Below, piece by piece: positions 1-8,453 of a stretch of DNA of 19,183 bases. A model generated the notes under the pieces. The model was not told the DNA's origin. It saw nothing but the letters and a program-made list of their open reading frames with translations, and searched no databases. Within the stretch, counting starts at the first letter, position 1; every line of letters starts with the position of its first letter. The translations under genes and the position numbers were made by a program. The DNA is taken from NCBI GenBank assembly GCA_000434775.1, contig FR895477.1, forward strand, positions 28,306 to 47,488, written 5' to 3'. This DNA is from Eggerthella sp. CAG:368 (GTDB lineage: Bacteria > Actinomycetota > Coriobacteriia > Coriobacteriales > Eggerthellaceae).

Positions 1-1
1 A

Positions 2-784
2 ATATTTGAGCACGCTTCCAAGTCACTTTTTAAAAAGTACGAAGCAGCTATTCTTGAGATGAAAACTCGTTTCGAGATTCTTGATGCCGACTTGGAGTTT
101 CGTTTTAATCGCAATCCTATTCATCACATTGAGACACGCCTGAAAAAACCACGTAGTGTTTTTGAAAAACTCATTCGCTACGAAAAGCCGCTTACTCTTG
201 AGTCAATGGAAGAAAACGTTTTAGATATTGCGGGGCTTAGGGTTATCGCATCGTACATTGATGACGTGTATGCTTTGGTAAAAGTGCTTTCTATGCAGGA
301 TGACCTGGAGATAATCAAAGTCAAAGACTATATTGCAAGCCCTAAACCTAACGGTTATCGAAGTTTGCATATTATCGTTAAAATCCCCATCTATTTCTTG
401 GATCGCAAGCAGTATGTTCCTGTTGAAATTCAGTTCAGAACCATTGCGATGGACTTTTGGGCATCGCTCGAACATACCCTGAAATACAAGAAGAATCGTG
501 AGCTTGAAGGCATTGACATGTATGACGAGCTTAAGAATTGCTCAGACATCATTAAAGATGTTGAGCACCGTATGCAAATTCTGATGCACGCCGTTCAAAC
601 TAATGATGTTGAAGAAGCTGCTCGTCAACGGCGAGATCAACTTAAAAAACAGGCTCAGCAGGTTGAGCAAGCAAAGATCTCCCATGCTGAAAGTGCGAGT
701 TCTAAAACCAGCGCAAAAACCAACGGAGAAAACGAAAGTAAAATAAAAGCCAAAACTAAGGTGAAAGCCAAGGTGAAAAGTTAA
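2..784 (+). CDS. Small alarmone synthetase (RelA/SpoT synthetase domain, YjbM/YwaC-like), 5' end outside the window
   Basis: Predicted GTP/GDP pyrophosphokinase making (p)ppGpp in the cytoplasm. The reading frame is open from base 2, and the residues before the first ATG (base 59) continue the expected N-terminal helix of the family, so the real start probably lies upstream of the window. Counting from that ATG, the synthetase core is seen as DIAGLRV at about 56-62, NGYRSLH at 98-104 (Tyr100 would stack on the acceptor nucleotide), EIQFRT at 123-128 and LEHTLKYK at 137-144. No HD hydrolase, TGS or ACT domain is present, which separates it from long RelA/Spo proteins. After about residue 185 the protein becomes a charged helix and then a Lys/Ala/Thr tail ending in alternating basic residues, which is unusual for this family. 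A short hairpin follows the stop. The family call is firm; preference for GDP, GTP or GMP cannot be read from the sequence. Confidence 0.9.
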   Translation: MFEHASKSLFKKYEAAILEMKTRFEILDADLEFRFNRNPIHHIETRLKKPRSVFEKLIRYEKPLTLESMEENVLDIAGLRVIASYIDDVYALVKVLSMQDDLEIIKVKDYIASPKPNGYRSLHIIVKIPIYFLDRKQYVPVEIQFRTIAMDFWASLEHTLKYKKNRELEGIDMYDELKNCSDIIKDVEHRMQILMHAVQTNDVEEAARQRRDQLKKQAQQVEQAKISHAESASSKTSAKTNGENESKIKAKTKVKAKVKS

Positions 785-807
785 ACCGTCCGTACACTTT
801 CCTCGTG

Positions 808-829
808 CTACTCTAGTCAAATGGAGTAG
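808..829 (+). other. 3' UTR hairpin after the alarmone synthetase gene
   Basis: CTACTCTA (808-815) pairs with TGGAGTAG (822-829) around a 6-base loop, with one G-U pair. No T tract follows, so it may be a mRNA 3'-end stabiliser or a weak terminator. A second looser CCGCC/GGCGG pair with a purine-rich loop lies between here and ilvE. Confidence 0.35.
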
Positions 830-913
830 AATAACGAAATAATAAAGGCCCGCCCACACTTTTTAAAGAAAGAAAGGCGGAATTTTCTATTAGTTTGCAC
901 GGAAGGAAATAAG

Positions 914-1843
914 ATGGCTGATCTTCAACCAGTTGATTACATCTGGAAAAATGGTGAAGCGCTGCCTTGGGAACAAGCTACGACGCACGTACTTACTCAT
1001 GCTCTACATTATGGCTCCGGTGTTTTTGAGGGTATTCGTTGCTATCATAATACTGATACAGATGAAGCGGTTATTTTCCGTCTTCGTGACCACATGGAGC
1101 GTCTCCATCGTAGCGCAAAAATTGCCATGATGGATCTTCCTTATTCTGTTGATGAGCTTTGCCAAGCAACGGTTGACATTATCAAAAAGAACAAGCTCAA
1201 GTCTTGCTATATTCGTCCTTTGGTGTACTACGGCTATGGTCAGATGGGTGTTGATCCAACGGGTGCGCCTGTTGACGTTATTATTGCTGTTTGGCCTTGG
1301 GATGCTTATCTTGGCGCAGAAGCGCTTGAAAATGGCGTCAAAGTAGGAATTTCTTCATGGCGTCAGCGCTCTTTCAATGCAATTCCGCCTGCTGTTAAGT
1401 CTTCTGCTTCCTATATGAACTCAATTTTTGCAAAACTTGAGGCAAAGAGCCATGGCTACGCTGAGGCAGTTATGCTCAATGAGCAGGGCTATGTTTGTGA
1501 AGGCACGGGCGAAAACCTCTTTACGGTTCGCAATGGTATCCTGTCTACGCCTCCGCTGTCTGATGGCTTGCTTGAGGGCATTACACGTGACACCGTTTTG
1601 ACAATTGCTCTTGATATGGATATTCCTGCAATTGAAGAATCTCTTACGCGTGCCGATTTGTATATTGCAGACGAAATGTTCATGACTGGTTCTGCTGCTG
1701 AACTCACTCCTGTTGCAAGTGTTGACGATCGCGAGGTTGGCAAACCAGGTCCTATCACTAAAGCACTACAGGAGCGTTATTTTGATGTTGCTTATGGCAA
1801 GGTGCCTGAGCATGAAGAATGGATTACCCGCATTGCTTACTAG
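914..1843 (+). CDS. ilvE: Branched-chain amino acid aminotransferase
   Basis: PLP enzyme that moves the amino group between glutamate and leucine, isoleucine or valine, the last step of branched-chain amino acid synthesis and the first of degradation. At 309 aa it has the normal length for the short bacterial class IV type. Visible motifs are LHYGSGVFEGIR at about 31-42, the PLP-lysine region PPAVKSSASYMNS with Lys162 as the expected Schiff-base residue, EGTGENLF at 196-203, and TGSAAELTPV near the C-terminus, which contacts the cofactor phosphate. The ATG at 914 is preceded by a GGAAGG ribosome binding site at 901-906. The gene stands alone and ends in a strong terminator. The class IV fold also contains D-amino acid aminotransferase and ADC lyase, but length and motifs favour IlvE. 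Confidence 0.93.
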   Translation: MADLQPVDYIWKNGEALPWEQATTHVLTHALHYGSGVFEGIRCYHNTDTDEAVIFRLRDHMERLHRSAKIAMMDLPYSVDELCQATVDIIKKNKLKSCYIRPLVYYGYGQMGVDPTGAPVDVIIAVWPWDAYLGAEALENGVKVGISSWRQRSFNAIPPAVKSSASYMNSIFAKLEAKSHGYAEAVMLNEQGYVCEGTGENLFTVRNGILSTPPLSDGLLEGITRDTVLTIALDMDIPAIEESLTRADLYIADEMFMTGSAAELTPVASVDDREVGKPGPITKALQERYFDVAYGKVPEHEEWITRIAY

Positions 1844-1880
1844 TCTGCGTTAATGTTTGGCTAAGAAGCGATTACGTCAG

Positions 1881-1913
1881 AGAGCCTTGGTCTGTGGCAT
1901 CAAGGCTCTTTTT
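1881..1913 (+). terminator. Rho-independent terminator of ilvE
   Basis: Perfect 9-bp stem AGAGCCTTG (1881-1889) / CAAGGCTCT (1901-1909) with an 11-base loop, running directly into a T tract (1909-1913). It lies 38 bases after the ilvE stop. Confidence 0.88.
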
Positions 1914-1944
1914 GTAAAAAGTCCAGCAGAAAGGGGGTGTCGAT

Positions 1945-2244
1945 GTGTCTGATTTAAGAACGCCAGAAGTTGAAGATCTTTTAACGGTTTTGGCAGGAAT
2001 AGAAAAAAACGATGATGCGTATGCCTTGCTTGAAGATTTATTCACCGTGCGAGAAATAAAAGATATATCGCAACGTTTGAGTGTGGCACGTTTGTTAAAG
2101 GAAGGAAAGTCGTATACCTCCATTGAGCAGCTAACGGGCGCTTCGGCAACAACCATCGCTCGTGTTTCGAAAGCTCTTAATTATGGTTCGGGAGGTTACA
2201 GAGTTGCCCTTGAACTTTTGCATGTTTCGGAGGACGTTGAATAA
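1945..2244 (+). CDS. TrpR-like helix-turn-helix protein, YerC/YecD family
   Basis: Small (99 aa) all-helical DNA-binding protein of the TrpR/YerC/YecD family. The signature is the stretch from DISQRLSVARLL (about 39-50) through KEGKSYTSIEQLTGASATTIARV, the helix-turn-helix, to KALNYGSGGY (about 76-85), which is characteristic of YerC-type proteins. The start is a GTG with AAGGGGG (1931-1937) seven bases upstream; the ATG at 1943 is in another frame. The family is linked to tryptophan-repressor structure, but most YerC members have no proven ligand, so a tryptophan role here is not supported by context. It is a single-gene unit between two terminators, downstream of ilvE. Confidence 0.85.
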   Translation: MSDLRTPEVEDLLTVLAGIEKNDDAYALLEDLFTVREIKDISQRLSVARLLKEGKSYTSIEQLTGASATTIARVSKALNYGSGGYRVALELLHVSEDVE

Positions 2245-2278
2245 ACGTAATTTCGCATGATAAATAGCACAAACATAA

Positions 2279-2340
2279 AACCTCTTTCTTCGAAAAGAAA
2301 CTAAGAAGCAAATAGTTCTTTTAAAGAAAGAGGTTTTTTG
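2279..2340 (+). terminator. Long bipartite Rho-independent terminator
   Basis: AACCTCTTTCTT (2279-2290) pairs perfectly with AAGAAAGAGGTT (2324-2335) and runs into six T residues. A second inner stem, AAAAGAA (2293-2299) with TTCTTTT (2316-2322), stacks on it across a small internal loop. An A-rich stretch precedes it, so it may also work on the minus strand. It closes the YerC-like gene and separates it from the PTS-like gene. Confidence 0.88.
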
Positions 2341-2430
2341 TACCTAAAGTGACCGTGGCGAAAGATAAAGAAAAGCAGAAAAGGAAAACCAAAGAGACGA
2401 CGCTTCAAAGAAAGGAAGAAAGAAAGAAGA

Positions 2431-3531
2431 ATGGAAGCAGTAAAAGCCTTTTTGGCTCGTAAGGATATTGAAATATCAGTACAGCGTTATTTAATTGATG
2501 CCCTTGGCGCGATGGCGCAGGGTCTTTTTGCTTCACTATTAATGGGAACGATTCTTTCGACAATTGGTCAACAGGCGGGATGGCCATTTCTTGTTGAAGT
2601 TGGCGATTTTGCCAAAAGCGCTGCTGGTCCTGCCATGGCAGTAGCAATTGCTTTTGCTTTAAAATCGCCTGCACTCGTATTATTCTCCATGGTTGCGGTT
2701 GGATATGCAGCTAATGCGCTTGGCGGGGCAGGTGGCCCTCTTGCCGTTTTGGTTGTGGCGGTATTTGCTGCTGAAGCAGGCAAGGTAGTCTCAGGCGAAA
2801 CAAAGATCGATATTCTCGTTACTCCGCTCGTTACCATTTTGGTGGGGTGTTTGCTTTCGATGGCATGGGCACCTGCTATTGGGGCGGCCGCAACCTGGGT
2901 TGGTGGCATTATTATGTGGGCAACCGAACTTCAACCCTTCTTCATGGGAATTATCGTTTCGGTGCTGGTGGGCATTGCGCTCACTTTGCCTATTTCCTCG
3001 GCTGCAATTTGTGCTGCCCTGGGATTGACAGGCCTTGCGGGCGGAGCAGCCGTTGCAGGATGCTGTGCGCAAATGGTGGGCTTTGCCATTATGAGCTTTA
3101 AGGAAAACCGTTGGGGGGGTTTGATTTCTCAGGGTTTGGGAACATCAATGCTTCAGATGGGCAACATCGTACGAAACCCTCGTATTTGGATTCCGCCTAC
3201 CTTGGCCTCCGCTATCACAGGTCCTATCGCAACGTGTTTCTTCCAGCTAAAAATGAACGGTGCGGCAATTTCTTCAGGCATGGGAACGTGTGGTCTTGTT
3301 GGACCGATTGGAGTGTACACGGGCTGGCTTTCCGATATTGCATCAGGCGCTATGAGTTCCATTACGGCGTTTGACTGGGTGGGCCTTATTCTTATTTGTT
3401 TCATCTTGCCAGGCGTTCTTACGTATTTCTTCGGACTATTCTTCAGAAAGATTGGGTGGATAAAAGAAGGCGATCTTACCCTCGCTTCGGCTGATGAGAT
3501 GGTAAAAGAAAAGAAAACCGCAGAAGAGTGA
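2431..3531 (+). CDS. Orphan PTS-type IIC membrane protein (PTS_EIIC_2-like)
   Basis: Polytopic membrane protein of 366 aa resembling the PTS_EIIC_2 group of phosphotransferase IIC proteins. The sequence shows roughly eight to ten hydrophobic segments rich in Gly and Ala, an N-terminal amphipathic region (KDIEISVQRYLIDALGAMAQG, about 11-31), a conserved-looking loop with SFKENRWGGLISQGLGTSMLQMGN near 222-247, and a short charged C-terminal tail. No IIA or IIB domain is fused or encoded nearby, and no phosphorylatable Cys/His domain is visible, so it may work with remote PTS partners or as a non-PTS carrier. The ATG at 2431 is preceded by an A/G-only stretch including AAAGGAAG. No good promoter was found between the upstream terminator and the start. 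Substrate unknown. Confidence 0.75.
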   Translation: MEAVKAFLARKDIEISVQRYLIDALGAMAQGLFASLLMGTILSTIGQQAGWPFLVEVGDFAKSAAGPAMAVAIAFALKSPALVLFSMVAVGYAANALGGAGGPLAVLVVAVFAAEAGKVVSGETKIDILVTPLVTILVGCLLSMAWAPAIGAAATWVGGIIMWATELQPFFMGIIVSVLVGIALTLPISSAAICAALGLTGLAGGAAVAGCCAQMVGFAIMSFKENRWGGLISQGLGTSMLQMGNIVRNPRIWIPPTLASAITGPIATCFFQLKMNGAAISSGMGTCGLVGPIGVYTGWLSDIASGAMSSITAFDWVGLILICFILPGVLTYFFGLFFRKIGWIKEGDLTLASADEMVKEKKTAEE

Positions 3532-3683
3532 GTGACGTTTCGGAGGATGAGGCGGCGACGTTGGTCTGCTGTTTGACACTCGTTTAGCTAAAAAGAATGA
3601 ATTTAGCGATAAAAATGTAAAGATTTCATTAGATAATACTCGGATACAAATAACGTTTGAAAGAACAGAAGAAAGGATAAAGC

Positions 3684-4463
3684 ATGAAACTTAAAACCTT
3701 GGCAAAAGTTTTTTCGGTTGCAGCTGTTTTGACGCTTGCAATGGCTTTAATGGTGGGATGTTCTTCCGGTAGCTCAAAATCTGATTCTGACTACAAGTTG
3801 GTTAACGATGGCAAGCTCACTGTTGCAACTTCTTTGGATTTTCCTCCCTTTGAAAGCCTTGATGGCGACACCCCAACAGGTTACAGCGTTGCTGTAATTC
3901 AGGAGGTTGCAAAGCGCTTGGATCTTGAATGCGAAATCAAGAACACCAAGTTCGACACCATTGTTCCTGCTGTTGCTTCTGGTGGACAGTTTGACGTTGG
4001 TATTTCTTCCATCACTATCGATCCAGAGCGTTCAAAACAGGTCGATTTCTCTGATCCTTACTACATTGCCGATCAGTCAATTGTTGTAGTGAAGGGTGCA
4101 TACACCAGCGTTGATCAACTCAAGGGTAAGACTATTGCCGCTCAAACTGGCACCACTGGTTTTGATTATGCTCAGGAAAACGTTTCCGATAATGTTGTTG
4201 GTTTCGACGAGGCAACTGCCTGCTTCGCTGCTCTTCAGTCCAAAAATGCTGAAGCTATCGCCATCGATCTTCCGGTTGCTGAGGCAATGATTTCTTCTGC
4301 TTATCCAGACTATGAAATTCTTGAGAAAATCGCTACAGGCGAAGAATATGGTATCGCTATCAACAAGGACAACACTGCTTTGAAAGATGCAATCAATAAA
4401 GTTCTTGGAGAGATGGACAAAGACGGAACTCTTAAGAGTCTTCAGGATAAGTATCTCGGATAG
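3684..4463 (+). CDS. Amino acid ABC transporter, solute-binding lipoprotein
   Basis: Extracellular binding protein of the polar amino acid (SBP_bac_3, GlnH/HisJ/ArtJ) type, 259 aa. A lipoprotein signal peptide is clear: basic MKLKTLAK, a hydrophobic stretch, then LMVGC with Cys26 as the lipidation site and a Ser-rich linker. The mature part carries the family landmarks LTVATSLDFPPFESLDGDTPTGYSV (about 44-68; the FPPFE loop contacts the ligand), FDVGISSITIDPERSKQVDFSDPY (about 104-127), and LKGKTIAAQTGTTG (about 145-158). It ends with the usual DGTLKSLQDKYLG. The start has GAAAGGA upstream. It is the first gene of a three-gene importer operon and presumably the most highly expressed. Ligand class is an inference; the specific amino acid cannot be told. 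Confidence 0.92.
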   Translation: MKLKTLAKVFSVAAVLTLAMALMVGCSSGSSKSDSDYKLVNDGKLTVATSLDFPPFESLDGDTPTGYSVAVIQEVAKRLDLECEIKNTKFDTIVPAVASGGQFDVGISSITIDPERSKQVDFSDPYYIADQSIVVVKGAYTSVDQLKGKTIAAQTGTTGFDYAQENVSDNVVGFDEATACFAALQSKNAEAIAIDLPVAEAMISSAYPDYEILEKIATGEEYGIAINKDNTALKDAINKVLGEMDKDGTLKSLQDKYLG

Positions 4464-4479
4464 TGACATCCTAGGGTAC

Positions 4480-4498
4480 AATTCGATTTGCTCGAATT
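4480..4498 (+). other. Intergenic hairpin between binding protein and permease genes
   Basis: Perfect 7-bp inverted repeat AATTCGA (4480-4486) / TCGAATT (4492-4498) with a 5-base loop. No T tract follows, so it is more likely to stabilise the 3' end of the binding-protein message than to terminate. It may work together with the larger hairpin 50 bases downstream. Confidence 0.45.
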
Positions 4499-4513
4499 AC
4501 AGAAAAGGTATAT

Positions 4514-5828
4514 ATGCTACGTTCCATGAAACAAGGCAAGCTTTTTGTGATTGTCGCGGCTTTGATTTTAGCCGCGACAATCATTTTTCCTTTGGCTTGC
4601 ACACAAACCGCTTCTGCGCTTGAAATTGAAAAATGTTCCGCGCGCTCCAATCAAGACAGTGGAGCAGGGGTTTTGGGCGCCACCGAAACGCGTGTTACGT
4701 GGGAAGCACAAACTGATGATTCAGAAACTATTTCTACGATTTGGTTGACGTTTCCTCAGGGAACTGAGTTTTCCATAGAAGACACGCGCTTAACTAAGCT
4801 TTCAGGTGCCGATAAGATGACACGTGAATTCCTTGGAGCTAACTATGAAAAAGAGGACGATACTCTAAAAATTTCGCTCAACGAACCATTAGCGCCAAGT
4901 TCCTATTTACGTGTTGAAGTATACGGGGTGTTTTTCCCGGCTGACGGTGGCTCAATGGTGGTAACGGGTTCGTATCAAACGACCGATGGCTCCACGCGTG
5001 ATTTACCTGACGCCCCTGGTATTGATGTTTTGTCGGTTTCGCTTCCTGATCAAATTGCTTCATGGATTAACAATCAAGACTGGGCAAAAGCTTGGAACTC
5101 AAATAAGTTTCTACATTTATTCTTAGACCCAGCCATTATGGTTACGAGTTTCCCTGTGGTATTCAGCGGGTTTTTGCAGGCATTAGTAATTGTTGCCATT
5201 GCTTTTCCCGTTGCTATTCCCTGTGGTTTGATGCTTTCCCTTATGCGTATGTCGCGCTTTAGAGTGTTGCGTGGCATTGCTACCACTTACGTTAACGTTG
5301 TTCGCGGAACGCCGCTGTTCTTGCAAATTTATATTGCCTTTTTCGGTTTGCCTTTGGCGGGTATAAATCCTCCTCCAATTATGCTAGGCGTCATTGTTTT
5401 GGCTATGAACTCTGCGGCATATTTGTGTGAGATTTTCCGTGCAGGCATTCAATCAATCAGTAAAGGCCAATTTGAAGCGGCTGCCTCTTTAGGAATGAAT
5501 AAAGCGCAAACCATGCTCTTTGTTATTATTCCGCAAACGATTCGTCGCGTTATTCCTACTATGACGAGCGAGTTCATTCTGCTTTACAAAGACACTTCAC
5601 TTCTTGCTGCGGTTGGCATTATGGAAGTTGTAATGTATGCAAAAACTATCGTTGCTTCAACGGGCAGCATTACGCCTTATATTGTTGCGGCAATTTTCTA
5701 CCTTGTTATTACGCTTCCACTCACCAAAATTGTGGGCAATTTCGAGGCTAAGCTTGCAGAAAAAGATGGCGGCCAGGCGGTAGTAAAGAAGGAAAAGAAA
5801 GCAAAGGGTTTCTTGCGAAAGGGTTCTT

Positions 5829-5845
<17 letters not shown>
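4514..5845 (+). CDS. Amino acid ABC transporter permease with N-terminal extracytoplasmic domain
   Basis: Membrane permease of the His/Glu/Gln/Arg importer family, 443 aa, nearly twice the usual 215-230 aa. Residues 1-36 form a signal peptide (hydrophobic 10-28, possible AxA cleavage at TASA). Residues about 37-185 are a soluble, beta-rich, acidic domain expected outside the membrane. The permease proper follows: a membrane segment at about 210-245, the family's VRGTPLFLQ at 263-271, and the ATPase-docking EAA loop at 321-340 starting EAAASLG and ending IIP. The tail is Lys-rich. The ATG at 4514 has AAAAGG seven bases upstream; a second ATG at 4526 has none. The last 17 bases overlap the ATPase gene. 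The extra domain is not a complete binding protein. A terminator-like hairpin lies within the signal-peptide codons. Confidence 0.9.
4548..4588 (+). terminator. Terminator-like perfect hairpin inside the permease coding sequence
   Basis: A 14-bp perfect inverted repeat, TGATTGTCGCGGCT (4548-4561) and AGCCGCGACAATCA (4570-4583), with an 8-base loop, followed at once by five T residues. This is textbook intrinsic terminator form, oriented only for plus-strand transcription because the other side lacks a T tract. It starts 34 bases after the permease ATG and encodes the hydrophobic core of its signal peptide. It could act as a polarity device that lowers permease and ATPase mRNA relative to the binding protein, relieved when ribosomes translate through it. 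Structure is seen; function is inferred. Confidence 0.7.
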
Positions 5846-6584
<739 letters not shown>

Positions 6585-6603
6585 TAGAACAAACGTGTCA
6601 GCT

Positions 6604-6680
6604 GCTTTGTTGGAATGTGGCTGCATGCATTAGGCACTTTGCTAAAACATAGGTATATGCGCTAAGAGCTTTGTTGGAAT
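6604..6680 (+). repeat. 13-base direct repeat in the ABC operon/aminopeptidase spacer
   Basis: GCTTTGTTGGAAT occurs at 6604-6616 and again at 6668-6680, exactly 64 bases apart, in a 210-base gap with no gene. No function assigned; it could be a duplicated regulator site or chance duplication. Confidence 0.4.
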
Positions 6681-6794
6681 ATAGTTCGTGTCATGAAGAT
6701 GTTTGAGGAATAAAAAAGTTTTCATTCACGGAGTTGAGAAGTTCTAACGCGCGCGCTACGCTAAGTGGCGAAACGTGCGAGAGAGGAATACCTC

Positions 6795-8240
6795 ATGGAA
6801 CGAAAGAATGCTTGGAAAGATTATTCAGAAAAAGAACTTTCTGAACTTGCGAAACTCAACGAAGGCTATATTGACTTTATCTCAGAATGTAAAACAGAAC
6901 GTCTGTGTGCTAAGCGTGCTATTGAACTTGCCGAAAAAGCAGGATATGTTTCCCTTGAAAAAGCGCGTAAAAAGGGCCTAAAACTCAAGGCTGGAGACAA
7001 AATTTGGGCTGATATTTACGGAAAGTCAATCATGCTTGTTCAGATTGGCAAAGAACCTCTCTCTGGCGGGTTCAATATCTTAGGTGCGCACATCGACTCG
7101 CCGCGTCTTGATCTTAAACAGAACCCTTTGTATGAAACCAACGATTTTGTTTTATTAGACACGCATTATTATGGCGGAATCAAGAATTATCAGTGGGTCA
7201 CTTTGCCTTTGGCGCTCCATGGCGTAATTGCGAAAAAGGATGGTTCACTGATAGAGGTTTCGGTCGGTGACAAGCCCGAAGACCCTGTTTTTTGCGTGAC
7301 TGATTTGTTGCCGCACTTGGGTGATGAGCAAATGAAGAAGACGGGCAACCTTGTTGTCGAGGGTGAAAACCTTGATATTTTGGTGGGAAGCCAGCCGCGC
7401 ACAACTACGGAAGCAGAAGCTGAGGTCGCTGGGGAAAAGAAAAACAAAAGCTACGAAGATGAGCTTAAGGTGCTTTCTCAAAAAGAACCTGTAAAATCTC
7501 ATTTACTTTCGTTGTTGTTTGATACGTATGGCGTTGAGGAAGAAGATTTTCTTTCAGCTGAATTGGAAGTTGTCCCCGCAGGCAGAGCGCGTGAGTGCGG
7601 CTTTGATCGCAGTCTTATTTTGGGGTATGGCCAAGACGATAGAGTTTGCGCTTACACTTCACTTATTGCTCAGCTTGAAGTTGAAAAACCACGCACCACG
7701 AGCGTTTGTATTTTGGCCGACAAGGAAGAAATTGGCAGCGTGGGCGCAACGGGTATGACCTCAATGTTCTTCGAGAATACTATTGCTGAAATTATGGAAC
7801 TTGCGGGAGAGGGCGGTCTTTTGCCTTTGCGTCGTGCGTTGGCGAATTCAAATATGCTCTCAAGCGATGTAAGTGCAGCATTTGACCCCGCCTATGCTTC
7901 GGTGTTTGAAGCAAAGAACAGCGCGTATTGTGGTAAAGGATTGGTGTTTAACAAATACACGGGTGCTCGTGGAAAGTCGGGTTCAAACGATGCCAATGCG
8001 GAATACATCGCTTATCTGCGTCGCATCATGGACGAATCAAAGGTGCACTATCAAACAGCAGAGCTCGGTCGTGTTAATGCAGGTGGCGGCGGAACTATCG
8101 CCTATATTTTGGCTCAGTATGGCATGAATGTTATTGATTGTGGTGTTCCTGTGCTTTCGATGCATGCTCCTTGGGAGGTTACTTCTAAGGCTGATGTGTA
8201 TGAGGCTTATCGTGGCTACATCGCCTTTTTGAATGCCTAG
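6795..8240 (+). CDS. M18 family metallo-aminopeptidase
   Basis: Cytosolic zinc aminopeptidase of the aspartyl aminopeptidase family, removing N-terminal residues from peptides; 481 aa. Metal and catalytic residues are recognisable: His99 and Asp101 in GAHIDSPRLDLK, the bridging Asp282 in GQDDRVC, Glu311/Glu312 in DKEEIGSVG, and His457 in SMHAPWEV. A charged insert near 205-230 (TTTEAEAEVAGEKKNKSYED) is typical of the bacterial ApeA-like members. I chose the ATG at 6795 because GAGAGGA lies 7-8 bases upstream and the protein then begins like relatives; the in-frame GTG at 6765 has no ribosome binding site. It stands alone. A role in recycling imported peptides fits the nearby amino acid importer but is inferred. 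Confidence 0.92.
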   Translation: MERKNAWKDYSEKELSELAKLNEGYIDFISECKTERLCAKRAIELAEKAGYVSLEKARKKGLKLKAGDKIWADIYGKSIMLVQIGKEPLSGGFNILGAHIDSPRLDLKQNPLYETNDFVLLDTHYYGGIKNYQWVTLPLALHGVIAKKDGSLIEVSVGDKPEDPVFCVTDLLPHLGDEQMKKTGNLVVEGENLDILVGSQPRTTTEAEAEVAGEKKNKSYEDELKVLSQKEPVKSHLLSLLFDTYGVEEEDFLSAELEVVPAGRARECGFDRSLILGYGQDDRVCAYTSLIAQLEVEKPRTTSVCILADKEEIGSVGATGMTSMFFENTIAEIMELAGEGGLLPLRRALANSNMLSSDVSAAFDPAYASVFEAKNSAYCGKGLVFNKYTGARGKSGSNDANAEYIAYLRRIMDESKVHYQTAELGRVNAGGGGTIAYILAQYGMNVIDCGVPVLSMHAPWEVTSKADVYEAYRGYIAFLNA

Positions 8241-8373
8241 GGATGCTTAATTGCGGTTTGTGTGATTATGTAAGTAAATTGCTAGACAACACGCTTACTG
8301 AGCTTCGCCAGGTACTAGGAAACAACTTGCATGTTTTTACCTAAGAATCGTAGAAGTTGCACGATATGGTGTC

Positions 8374-8379
8374 TATAAT
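8374..8379 (+). promoter_or_regulatory. Likely -10 element for the IMP dehydrogenase gene
   Basis: Perfect TATAAT at 8374-8379, 74 bases before the ATG. A -35 element at the right distance is poor; TTGCAC at 8357 is too close (11-base spacer). A 10-base repeat AACTTGCATG occurs upstream (8324-8333) and just after the -10 (8385-8394), a possible operator pair. Confidence 0.5.
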
Positions 8380-8453
8380 GAGGGAACTTGCATGAGTTGG
8401 TGAGCAGGTTCCCTTTGGAATTTGGTAATAATTATTTTTTTGAGGAGTGTTTC

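Noticed and set aside
2355..2463. Lys/Arg-rich short frame starting with GTG in the purine tract
   Set aside because: Its composition is explained by the purine-rich leader; no ribosome binding site; it overlaps the start of the membrane protein gene.
6765..6794. GTG start for the aminopeptidase
   Set aside because: No ribosome binding site upstream, whereas the ATG at 6795 has a well-placed one.
8388..8453. TTG start for IMP dehydrogenase
   Set aside because: The added residues are unlike the family, and the ATG at 8454 has GAGGAG at correct spacing and matches known N-termini.
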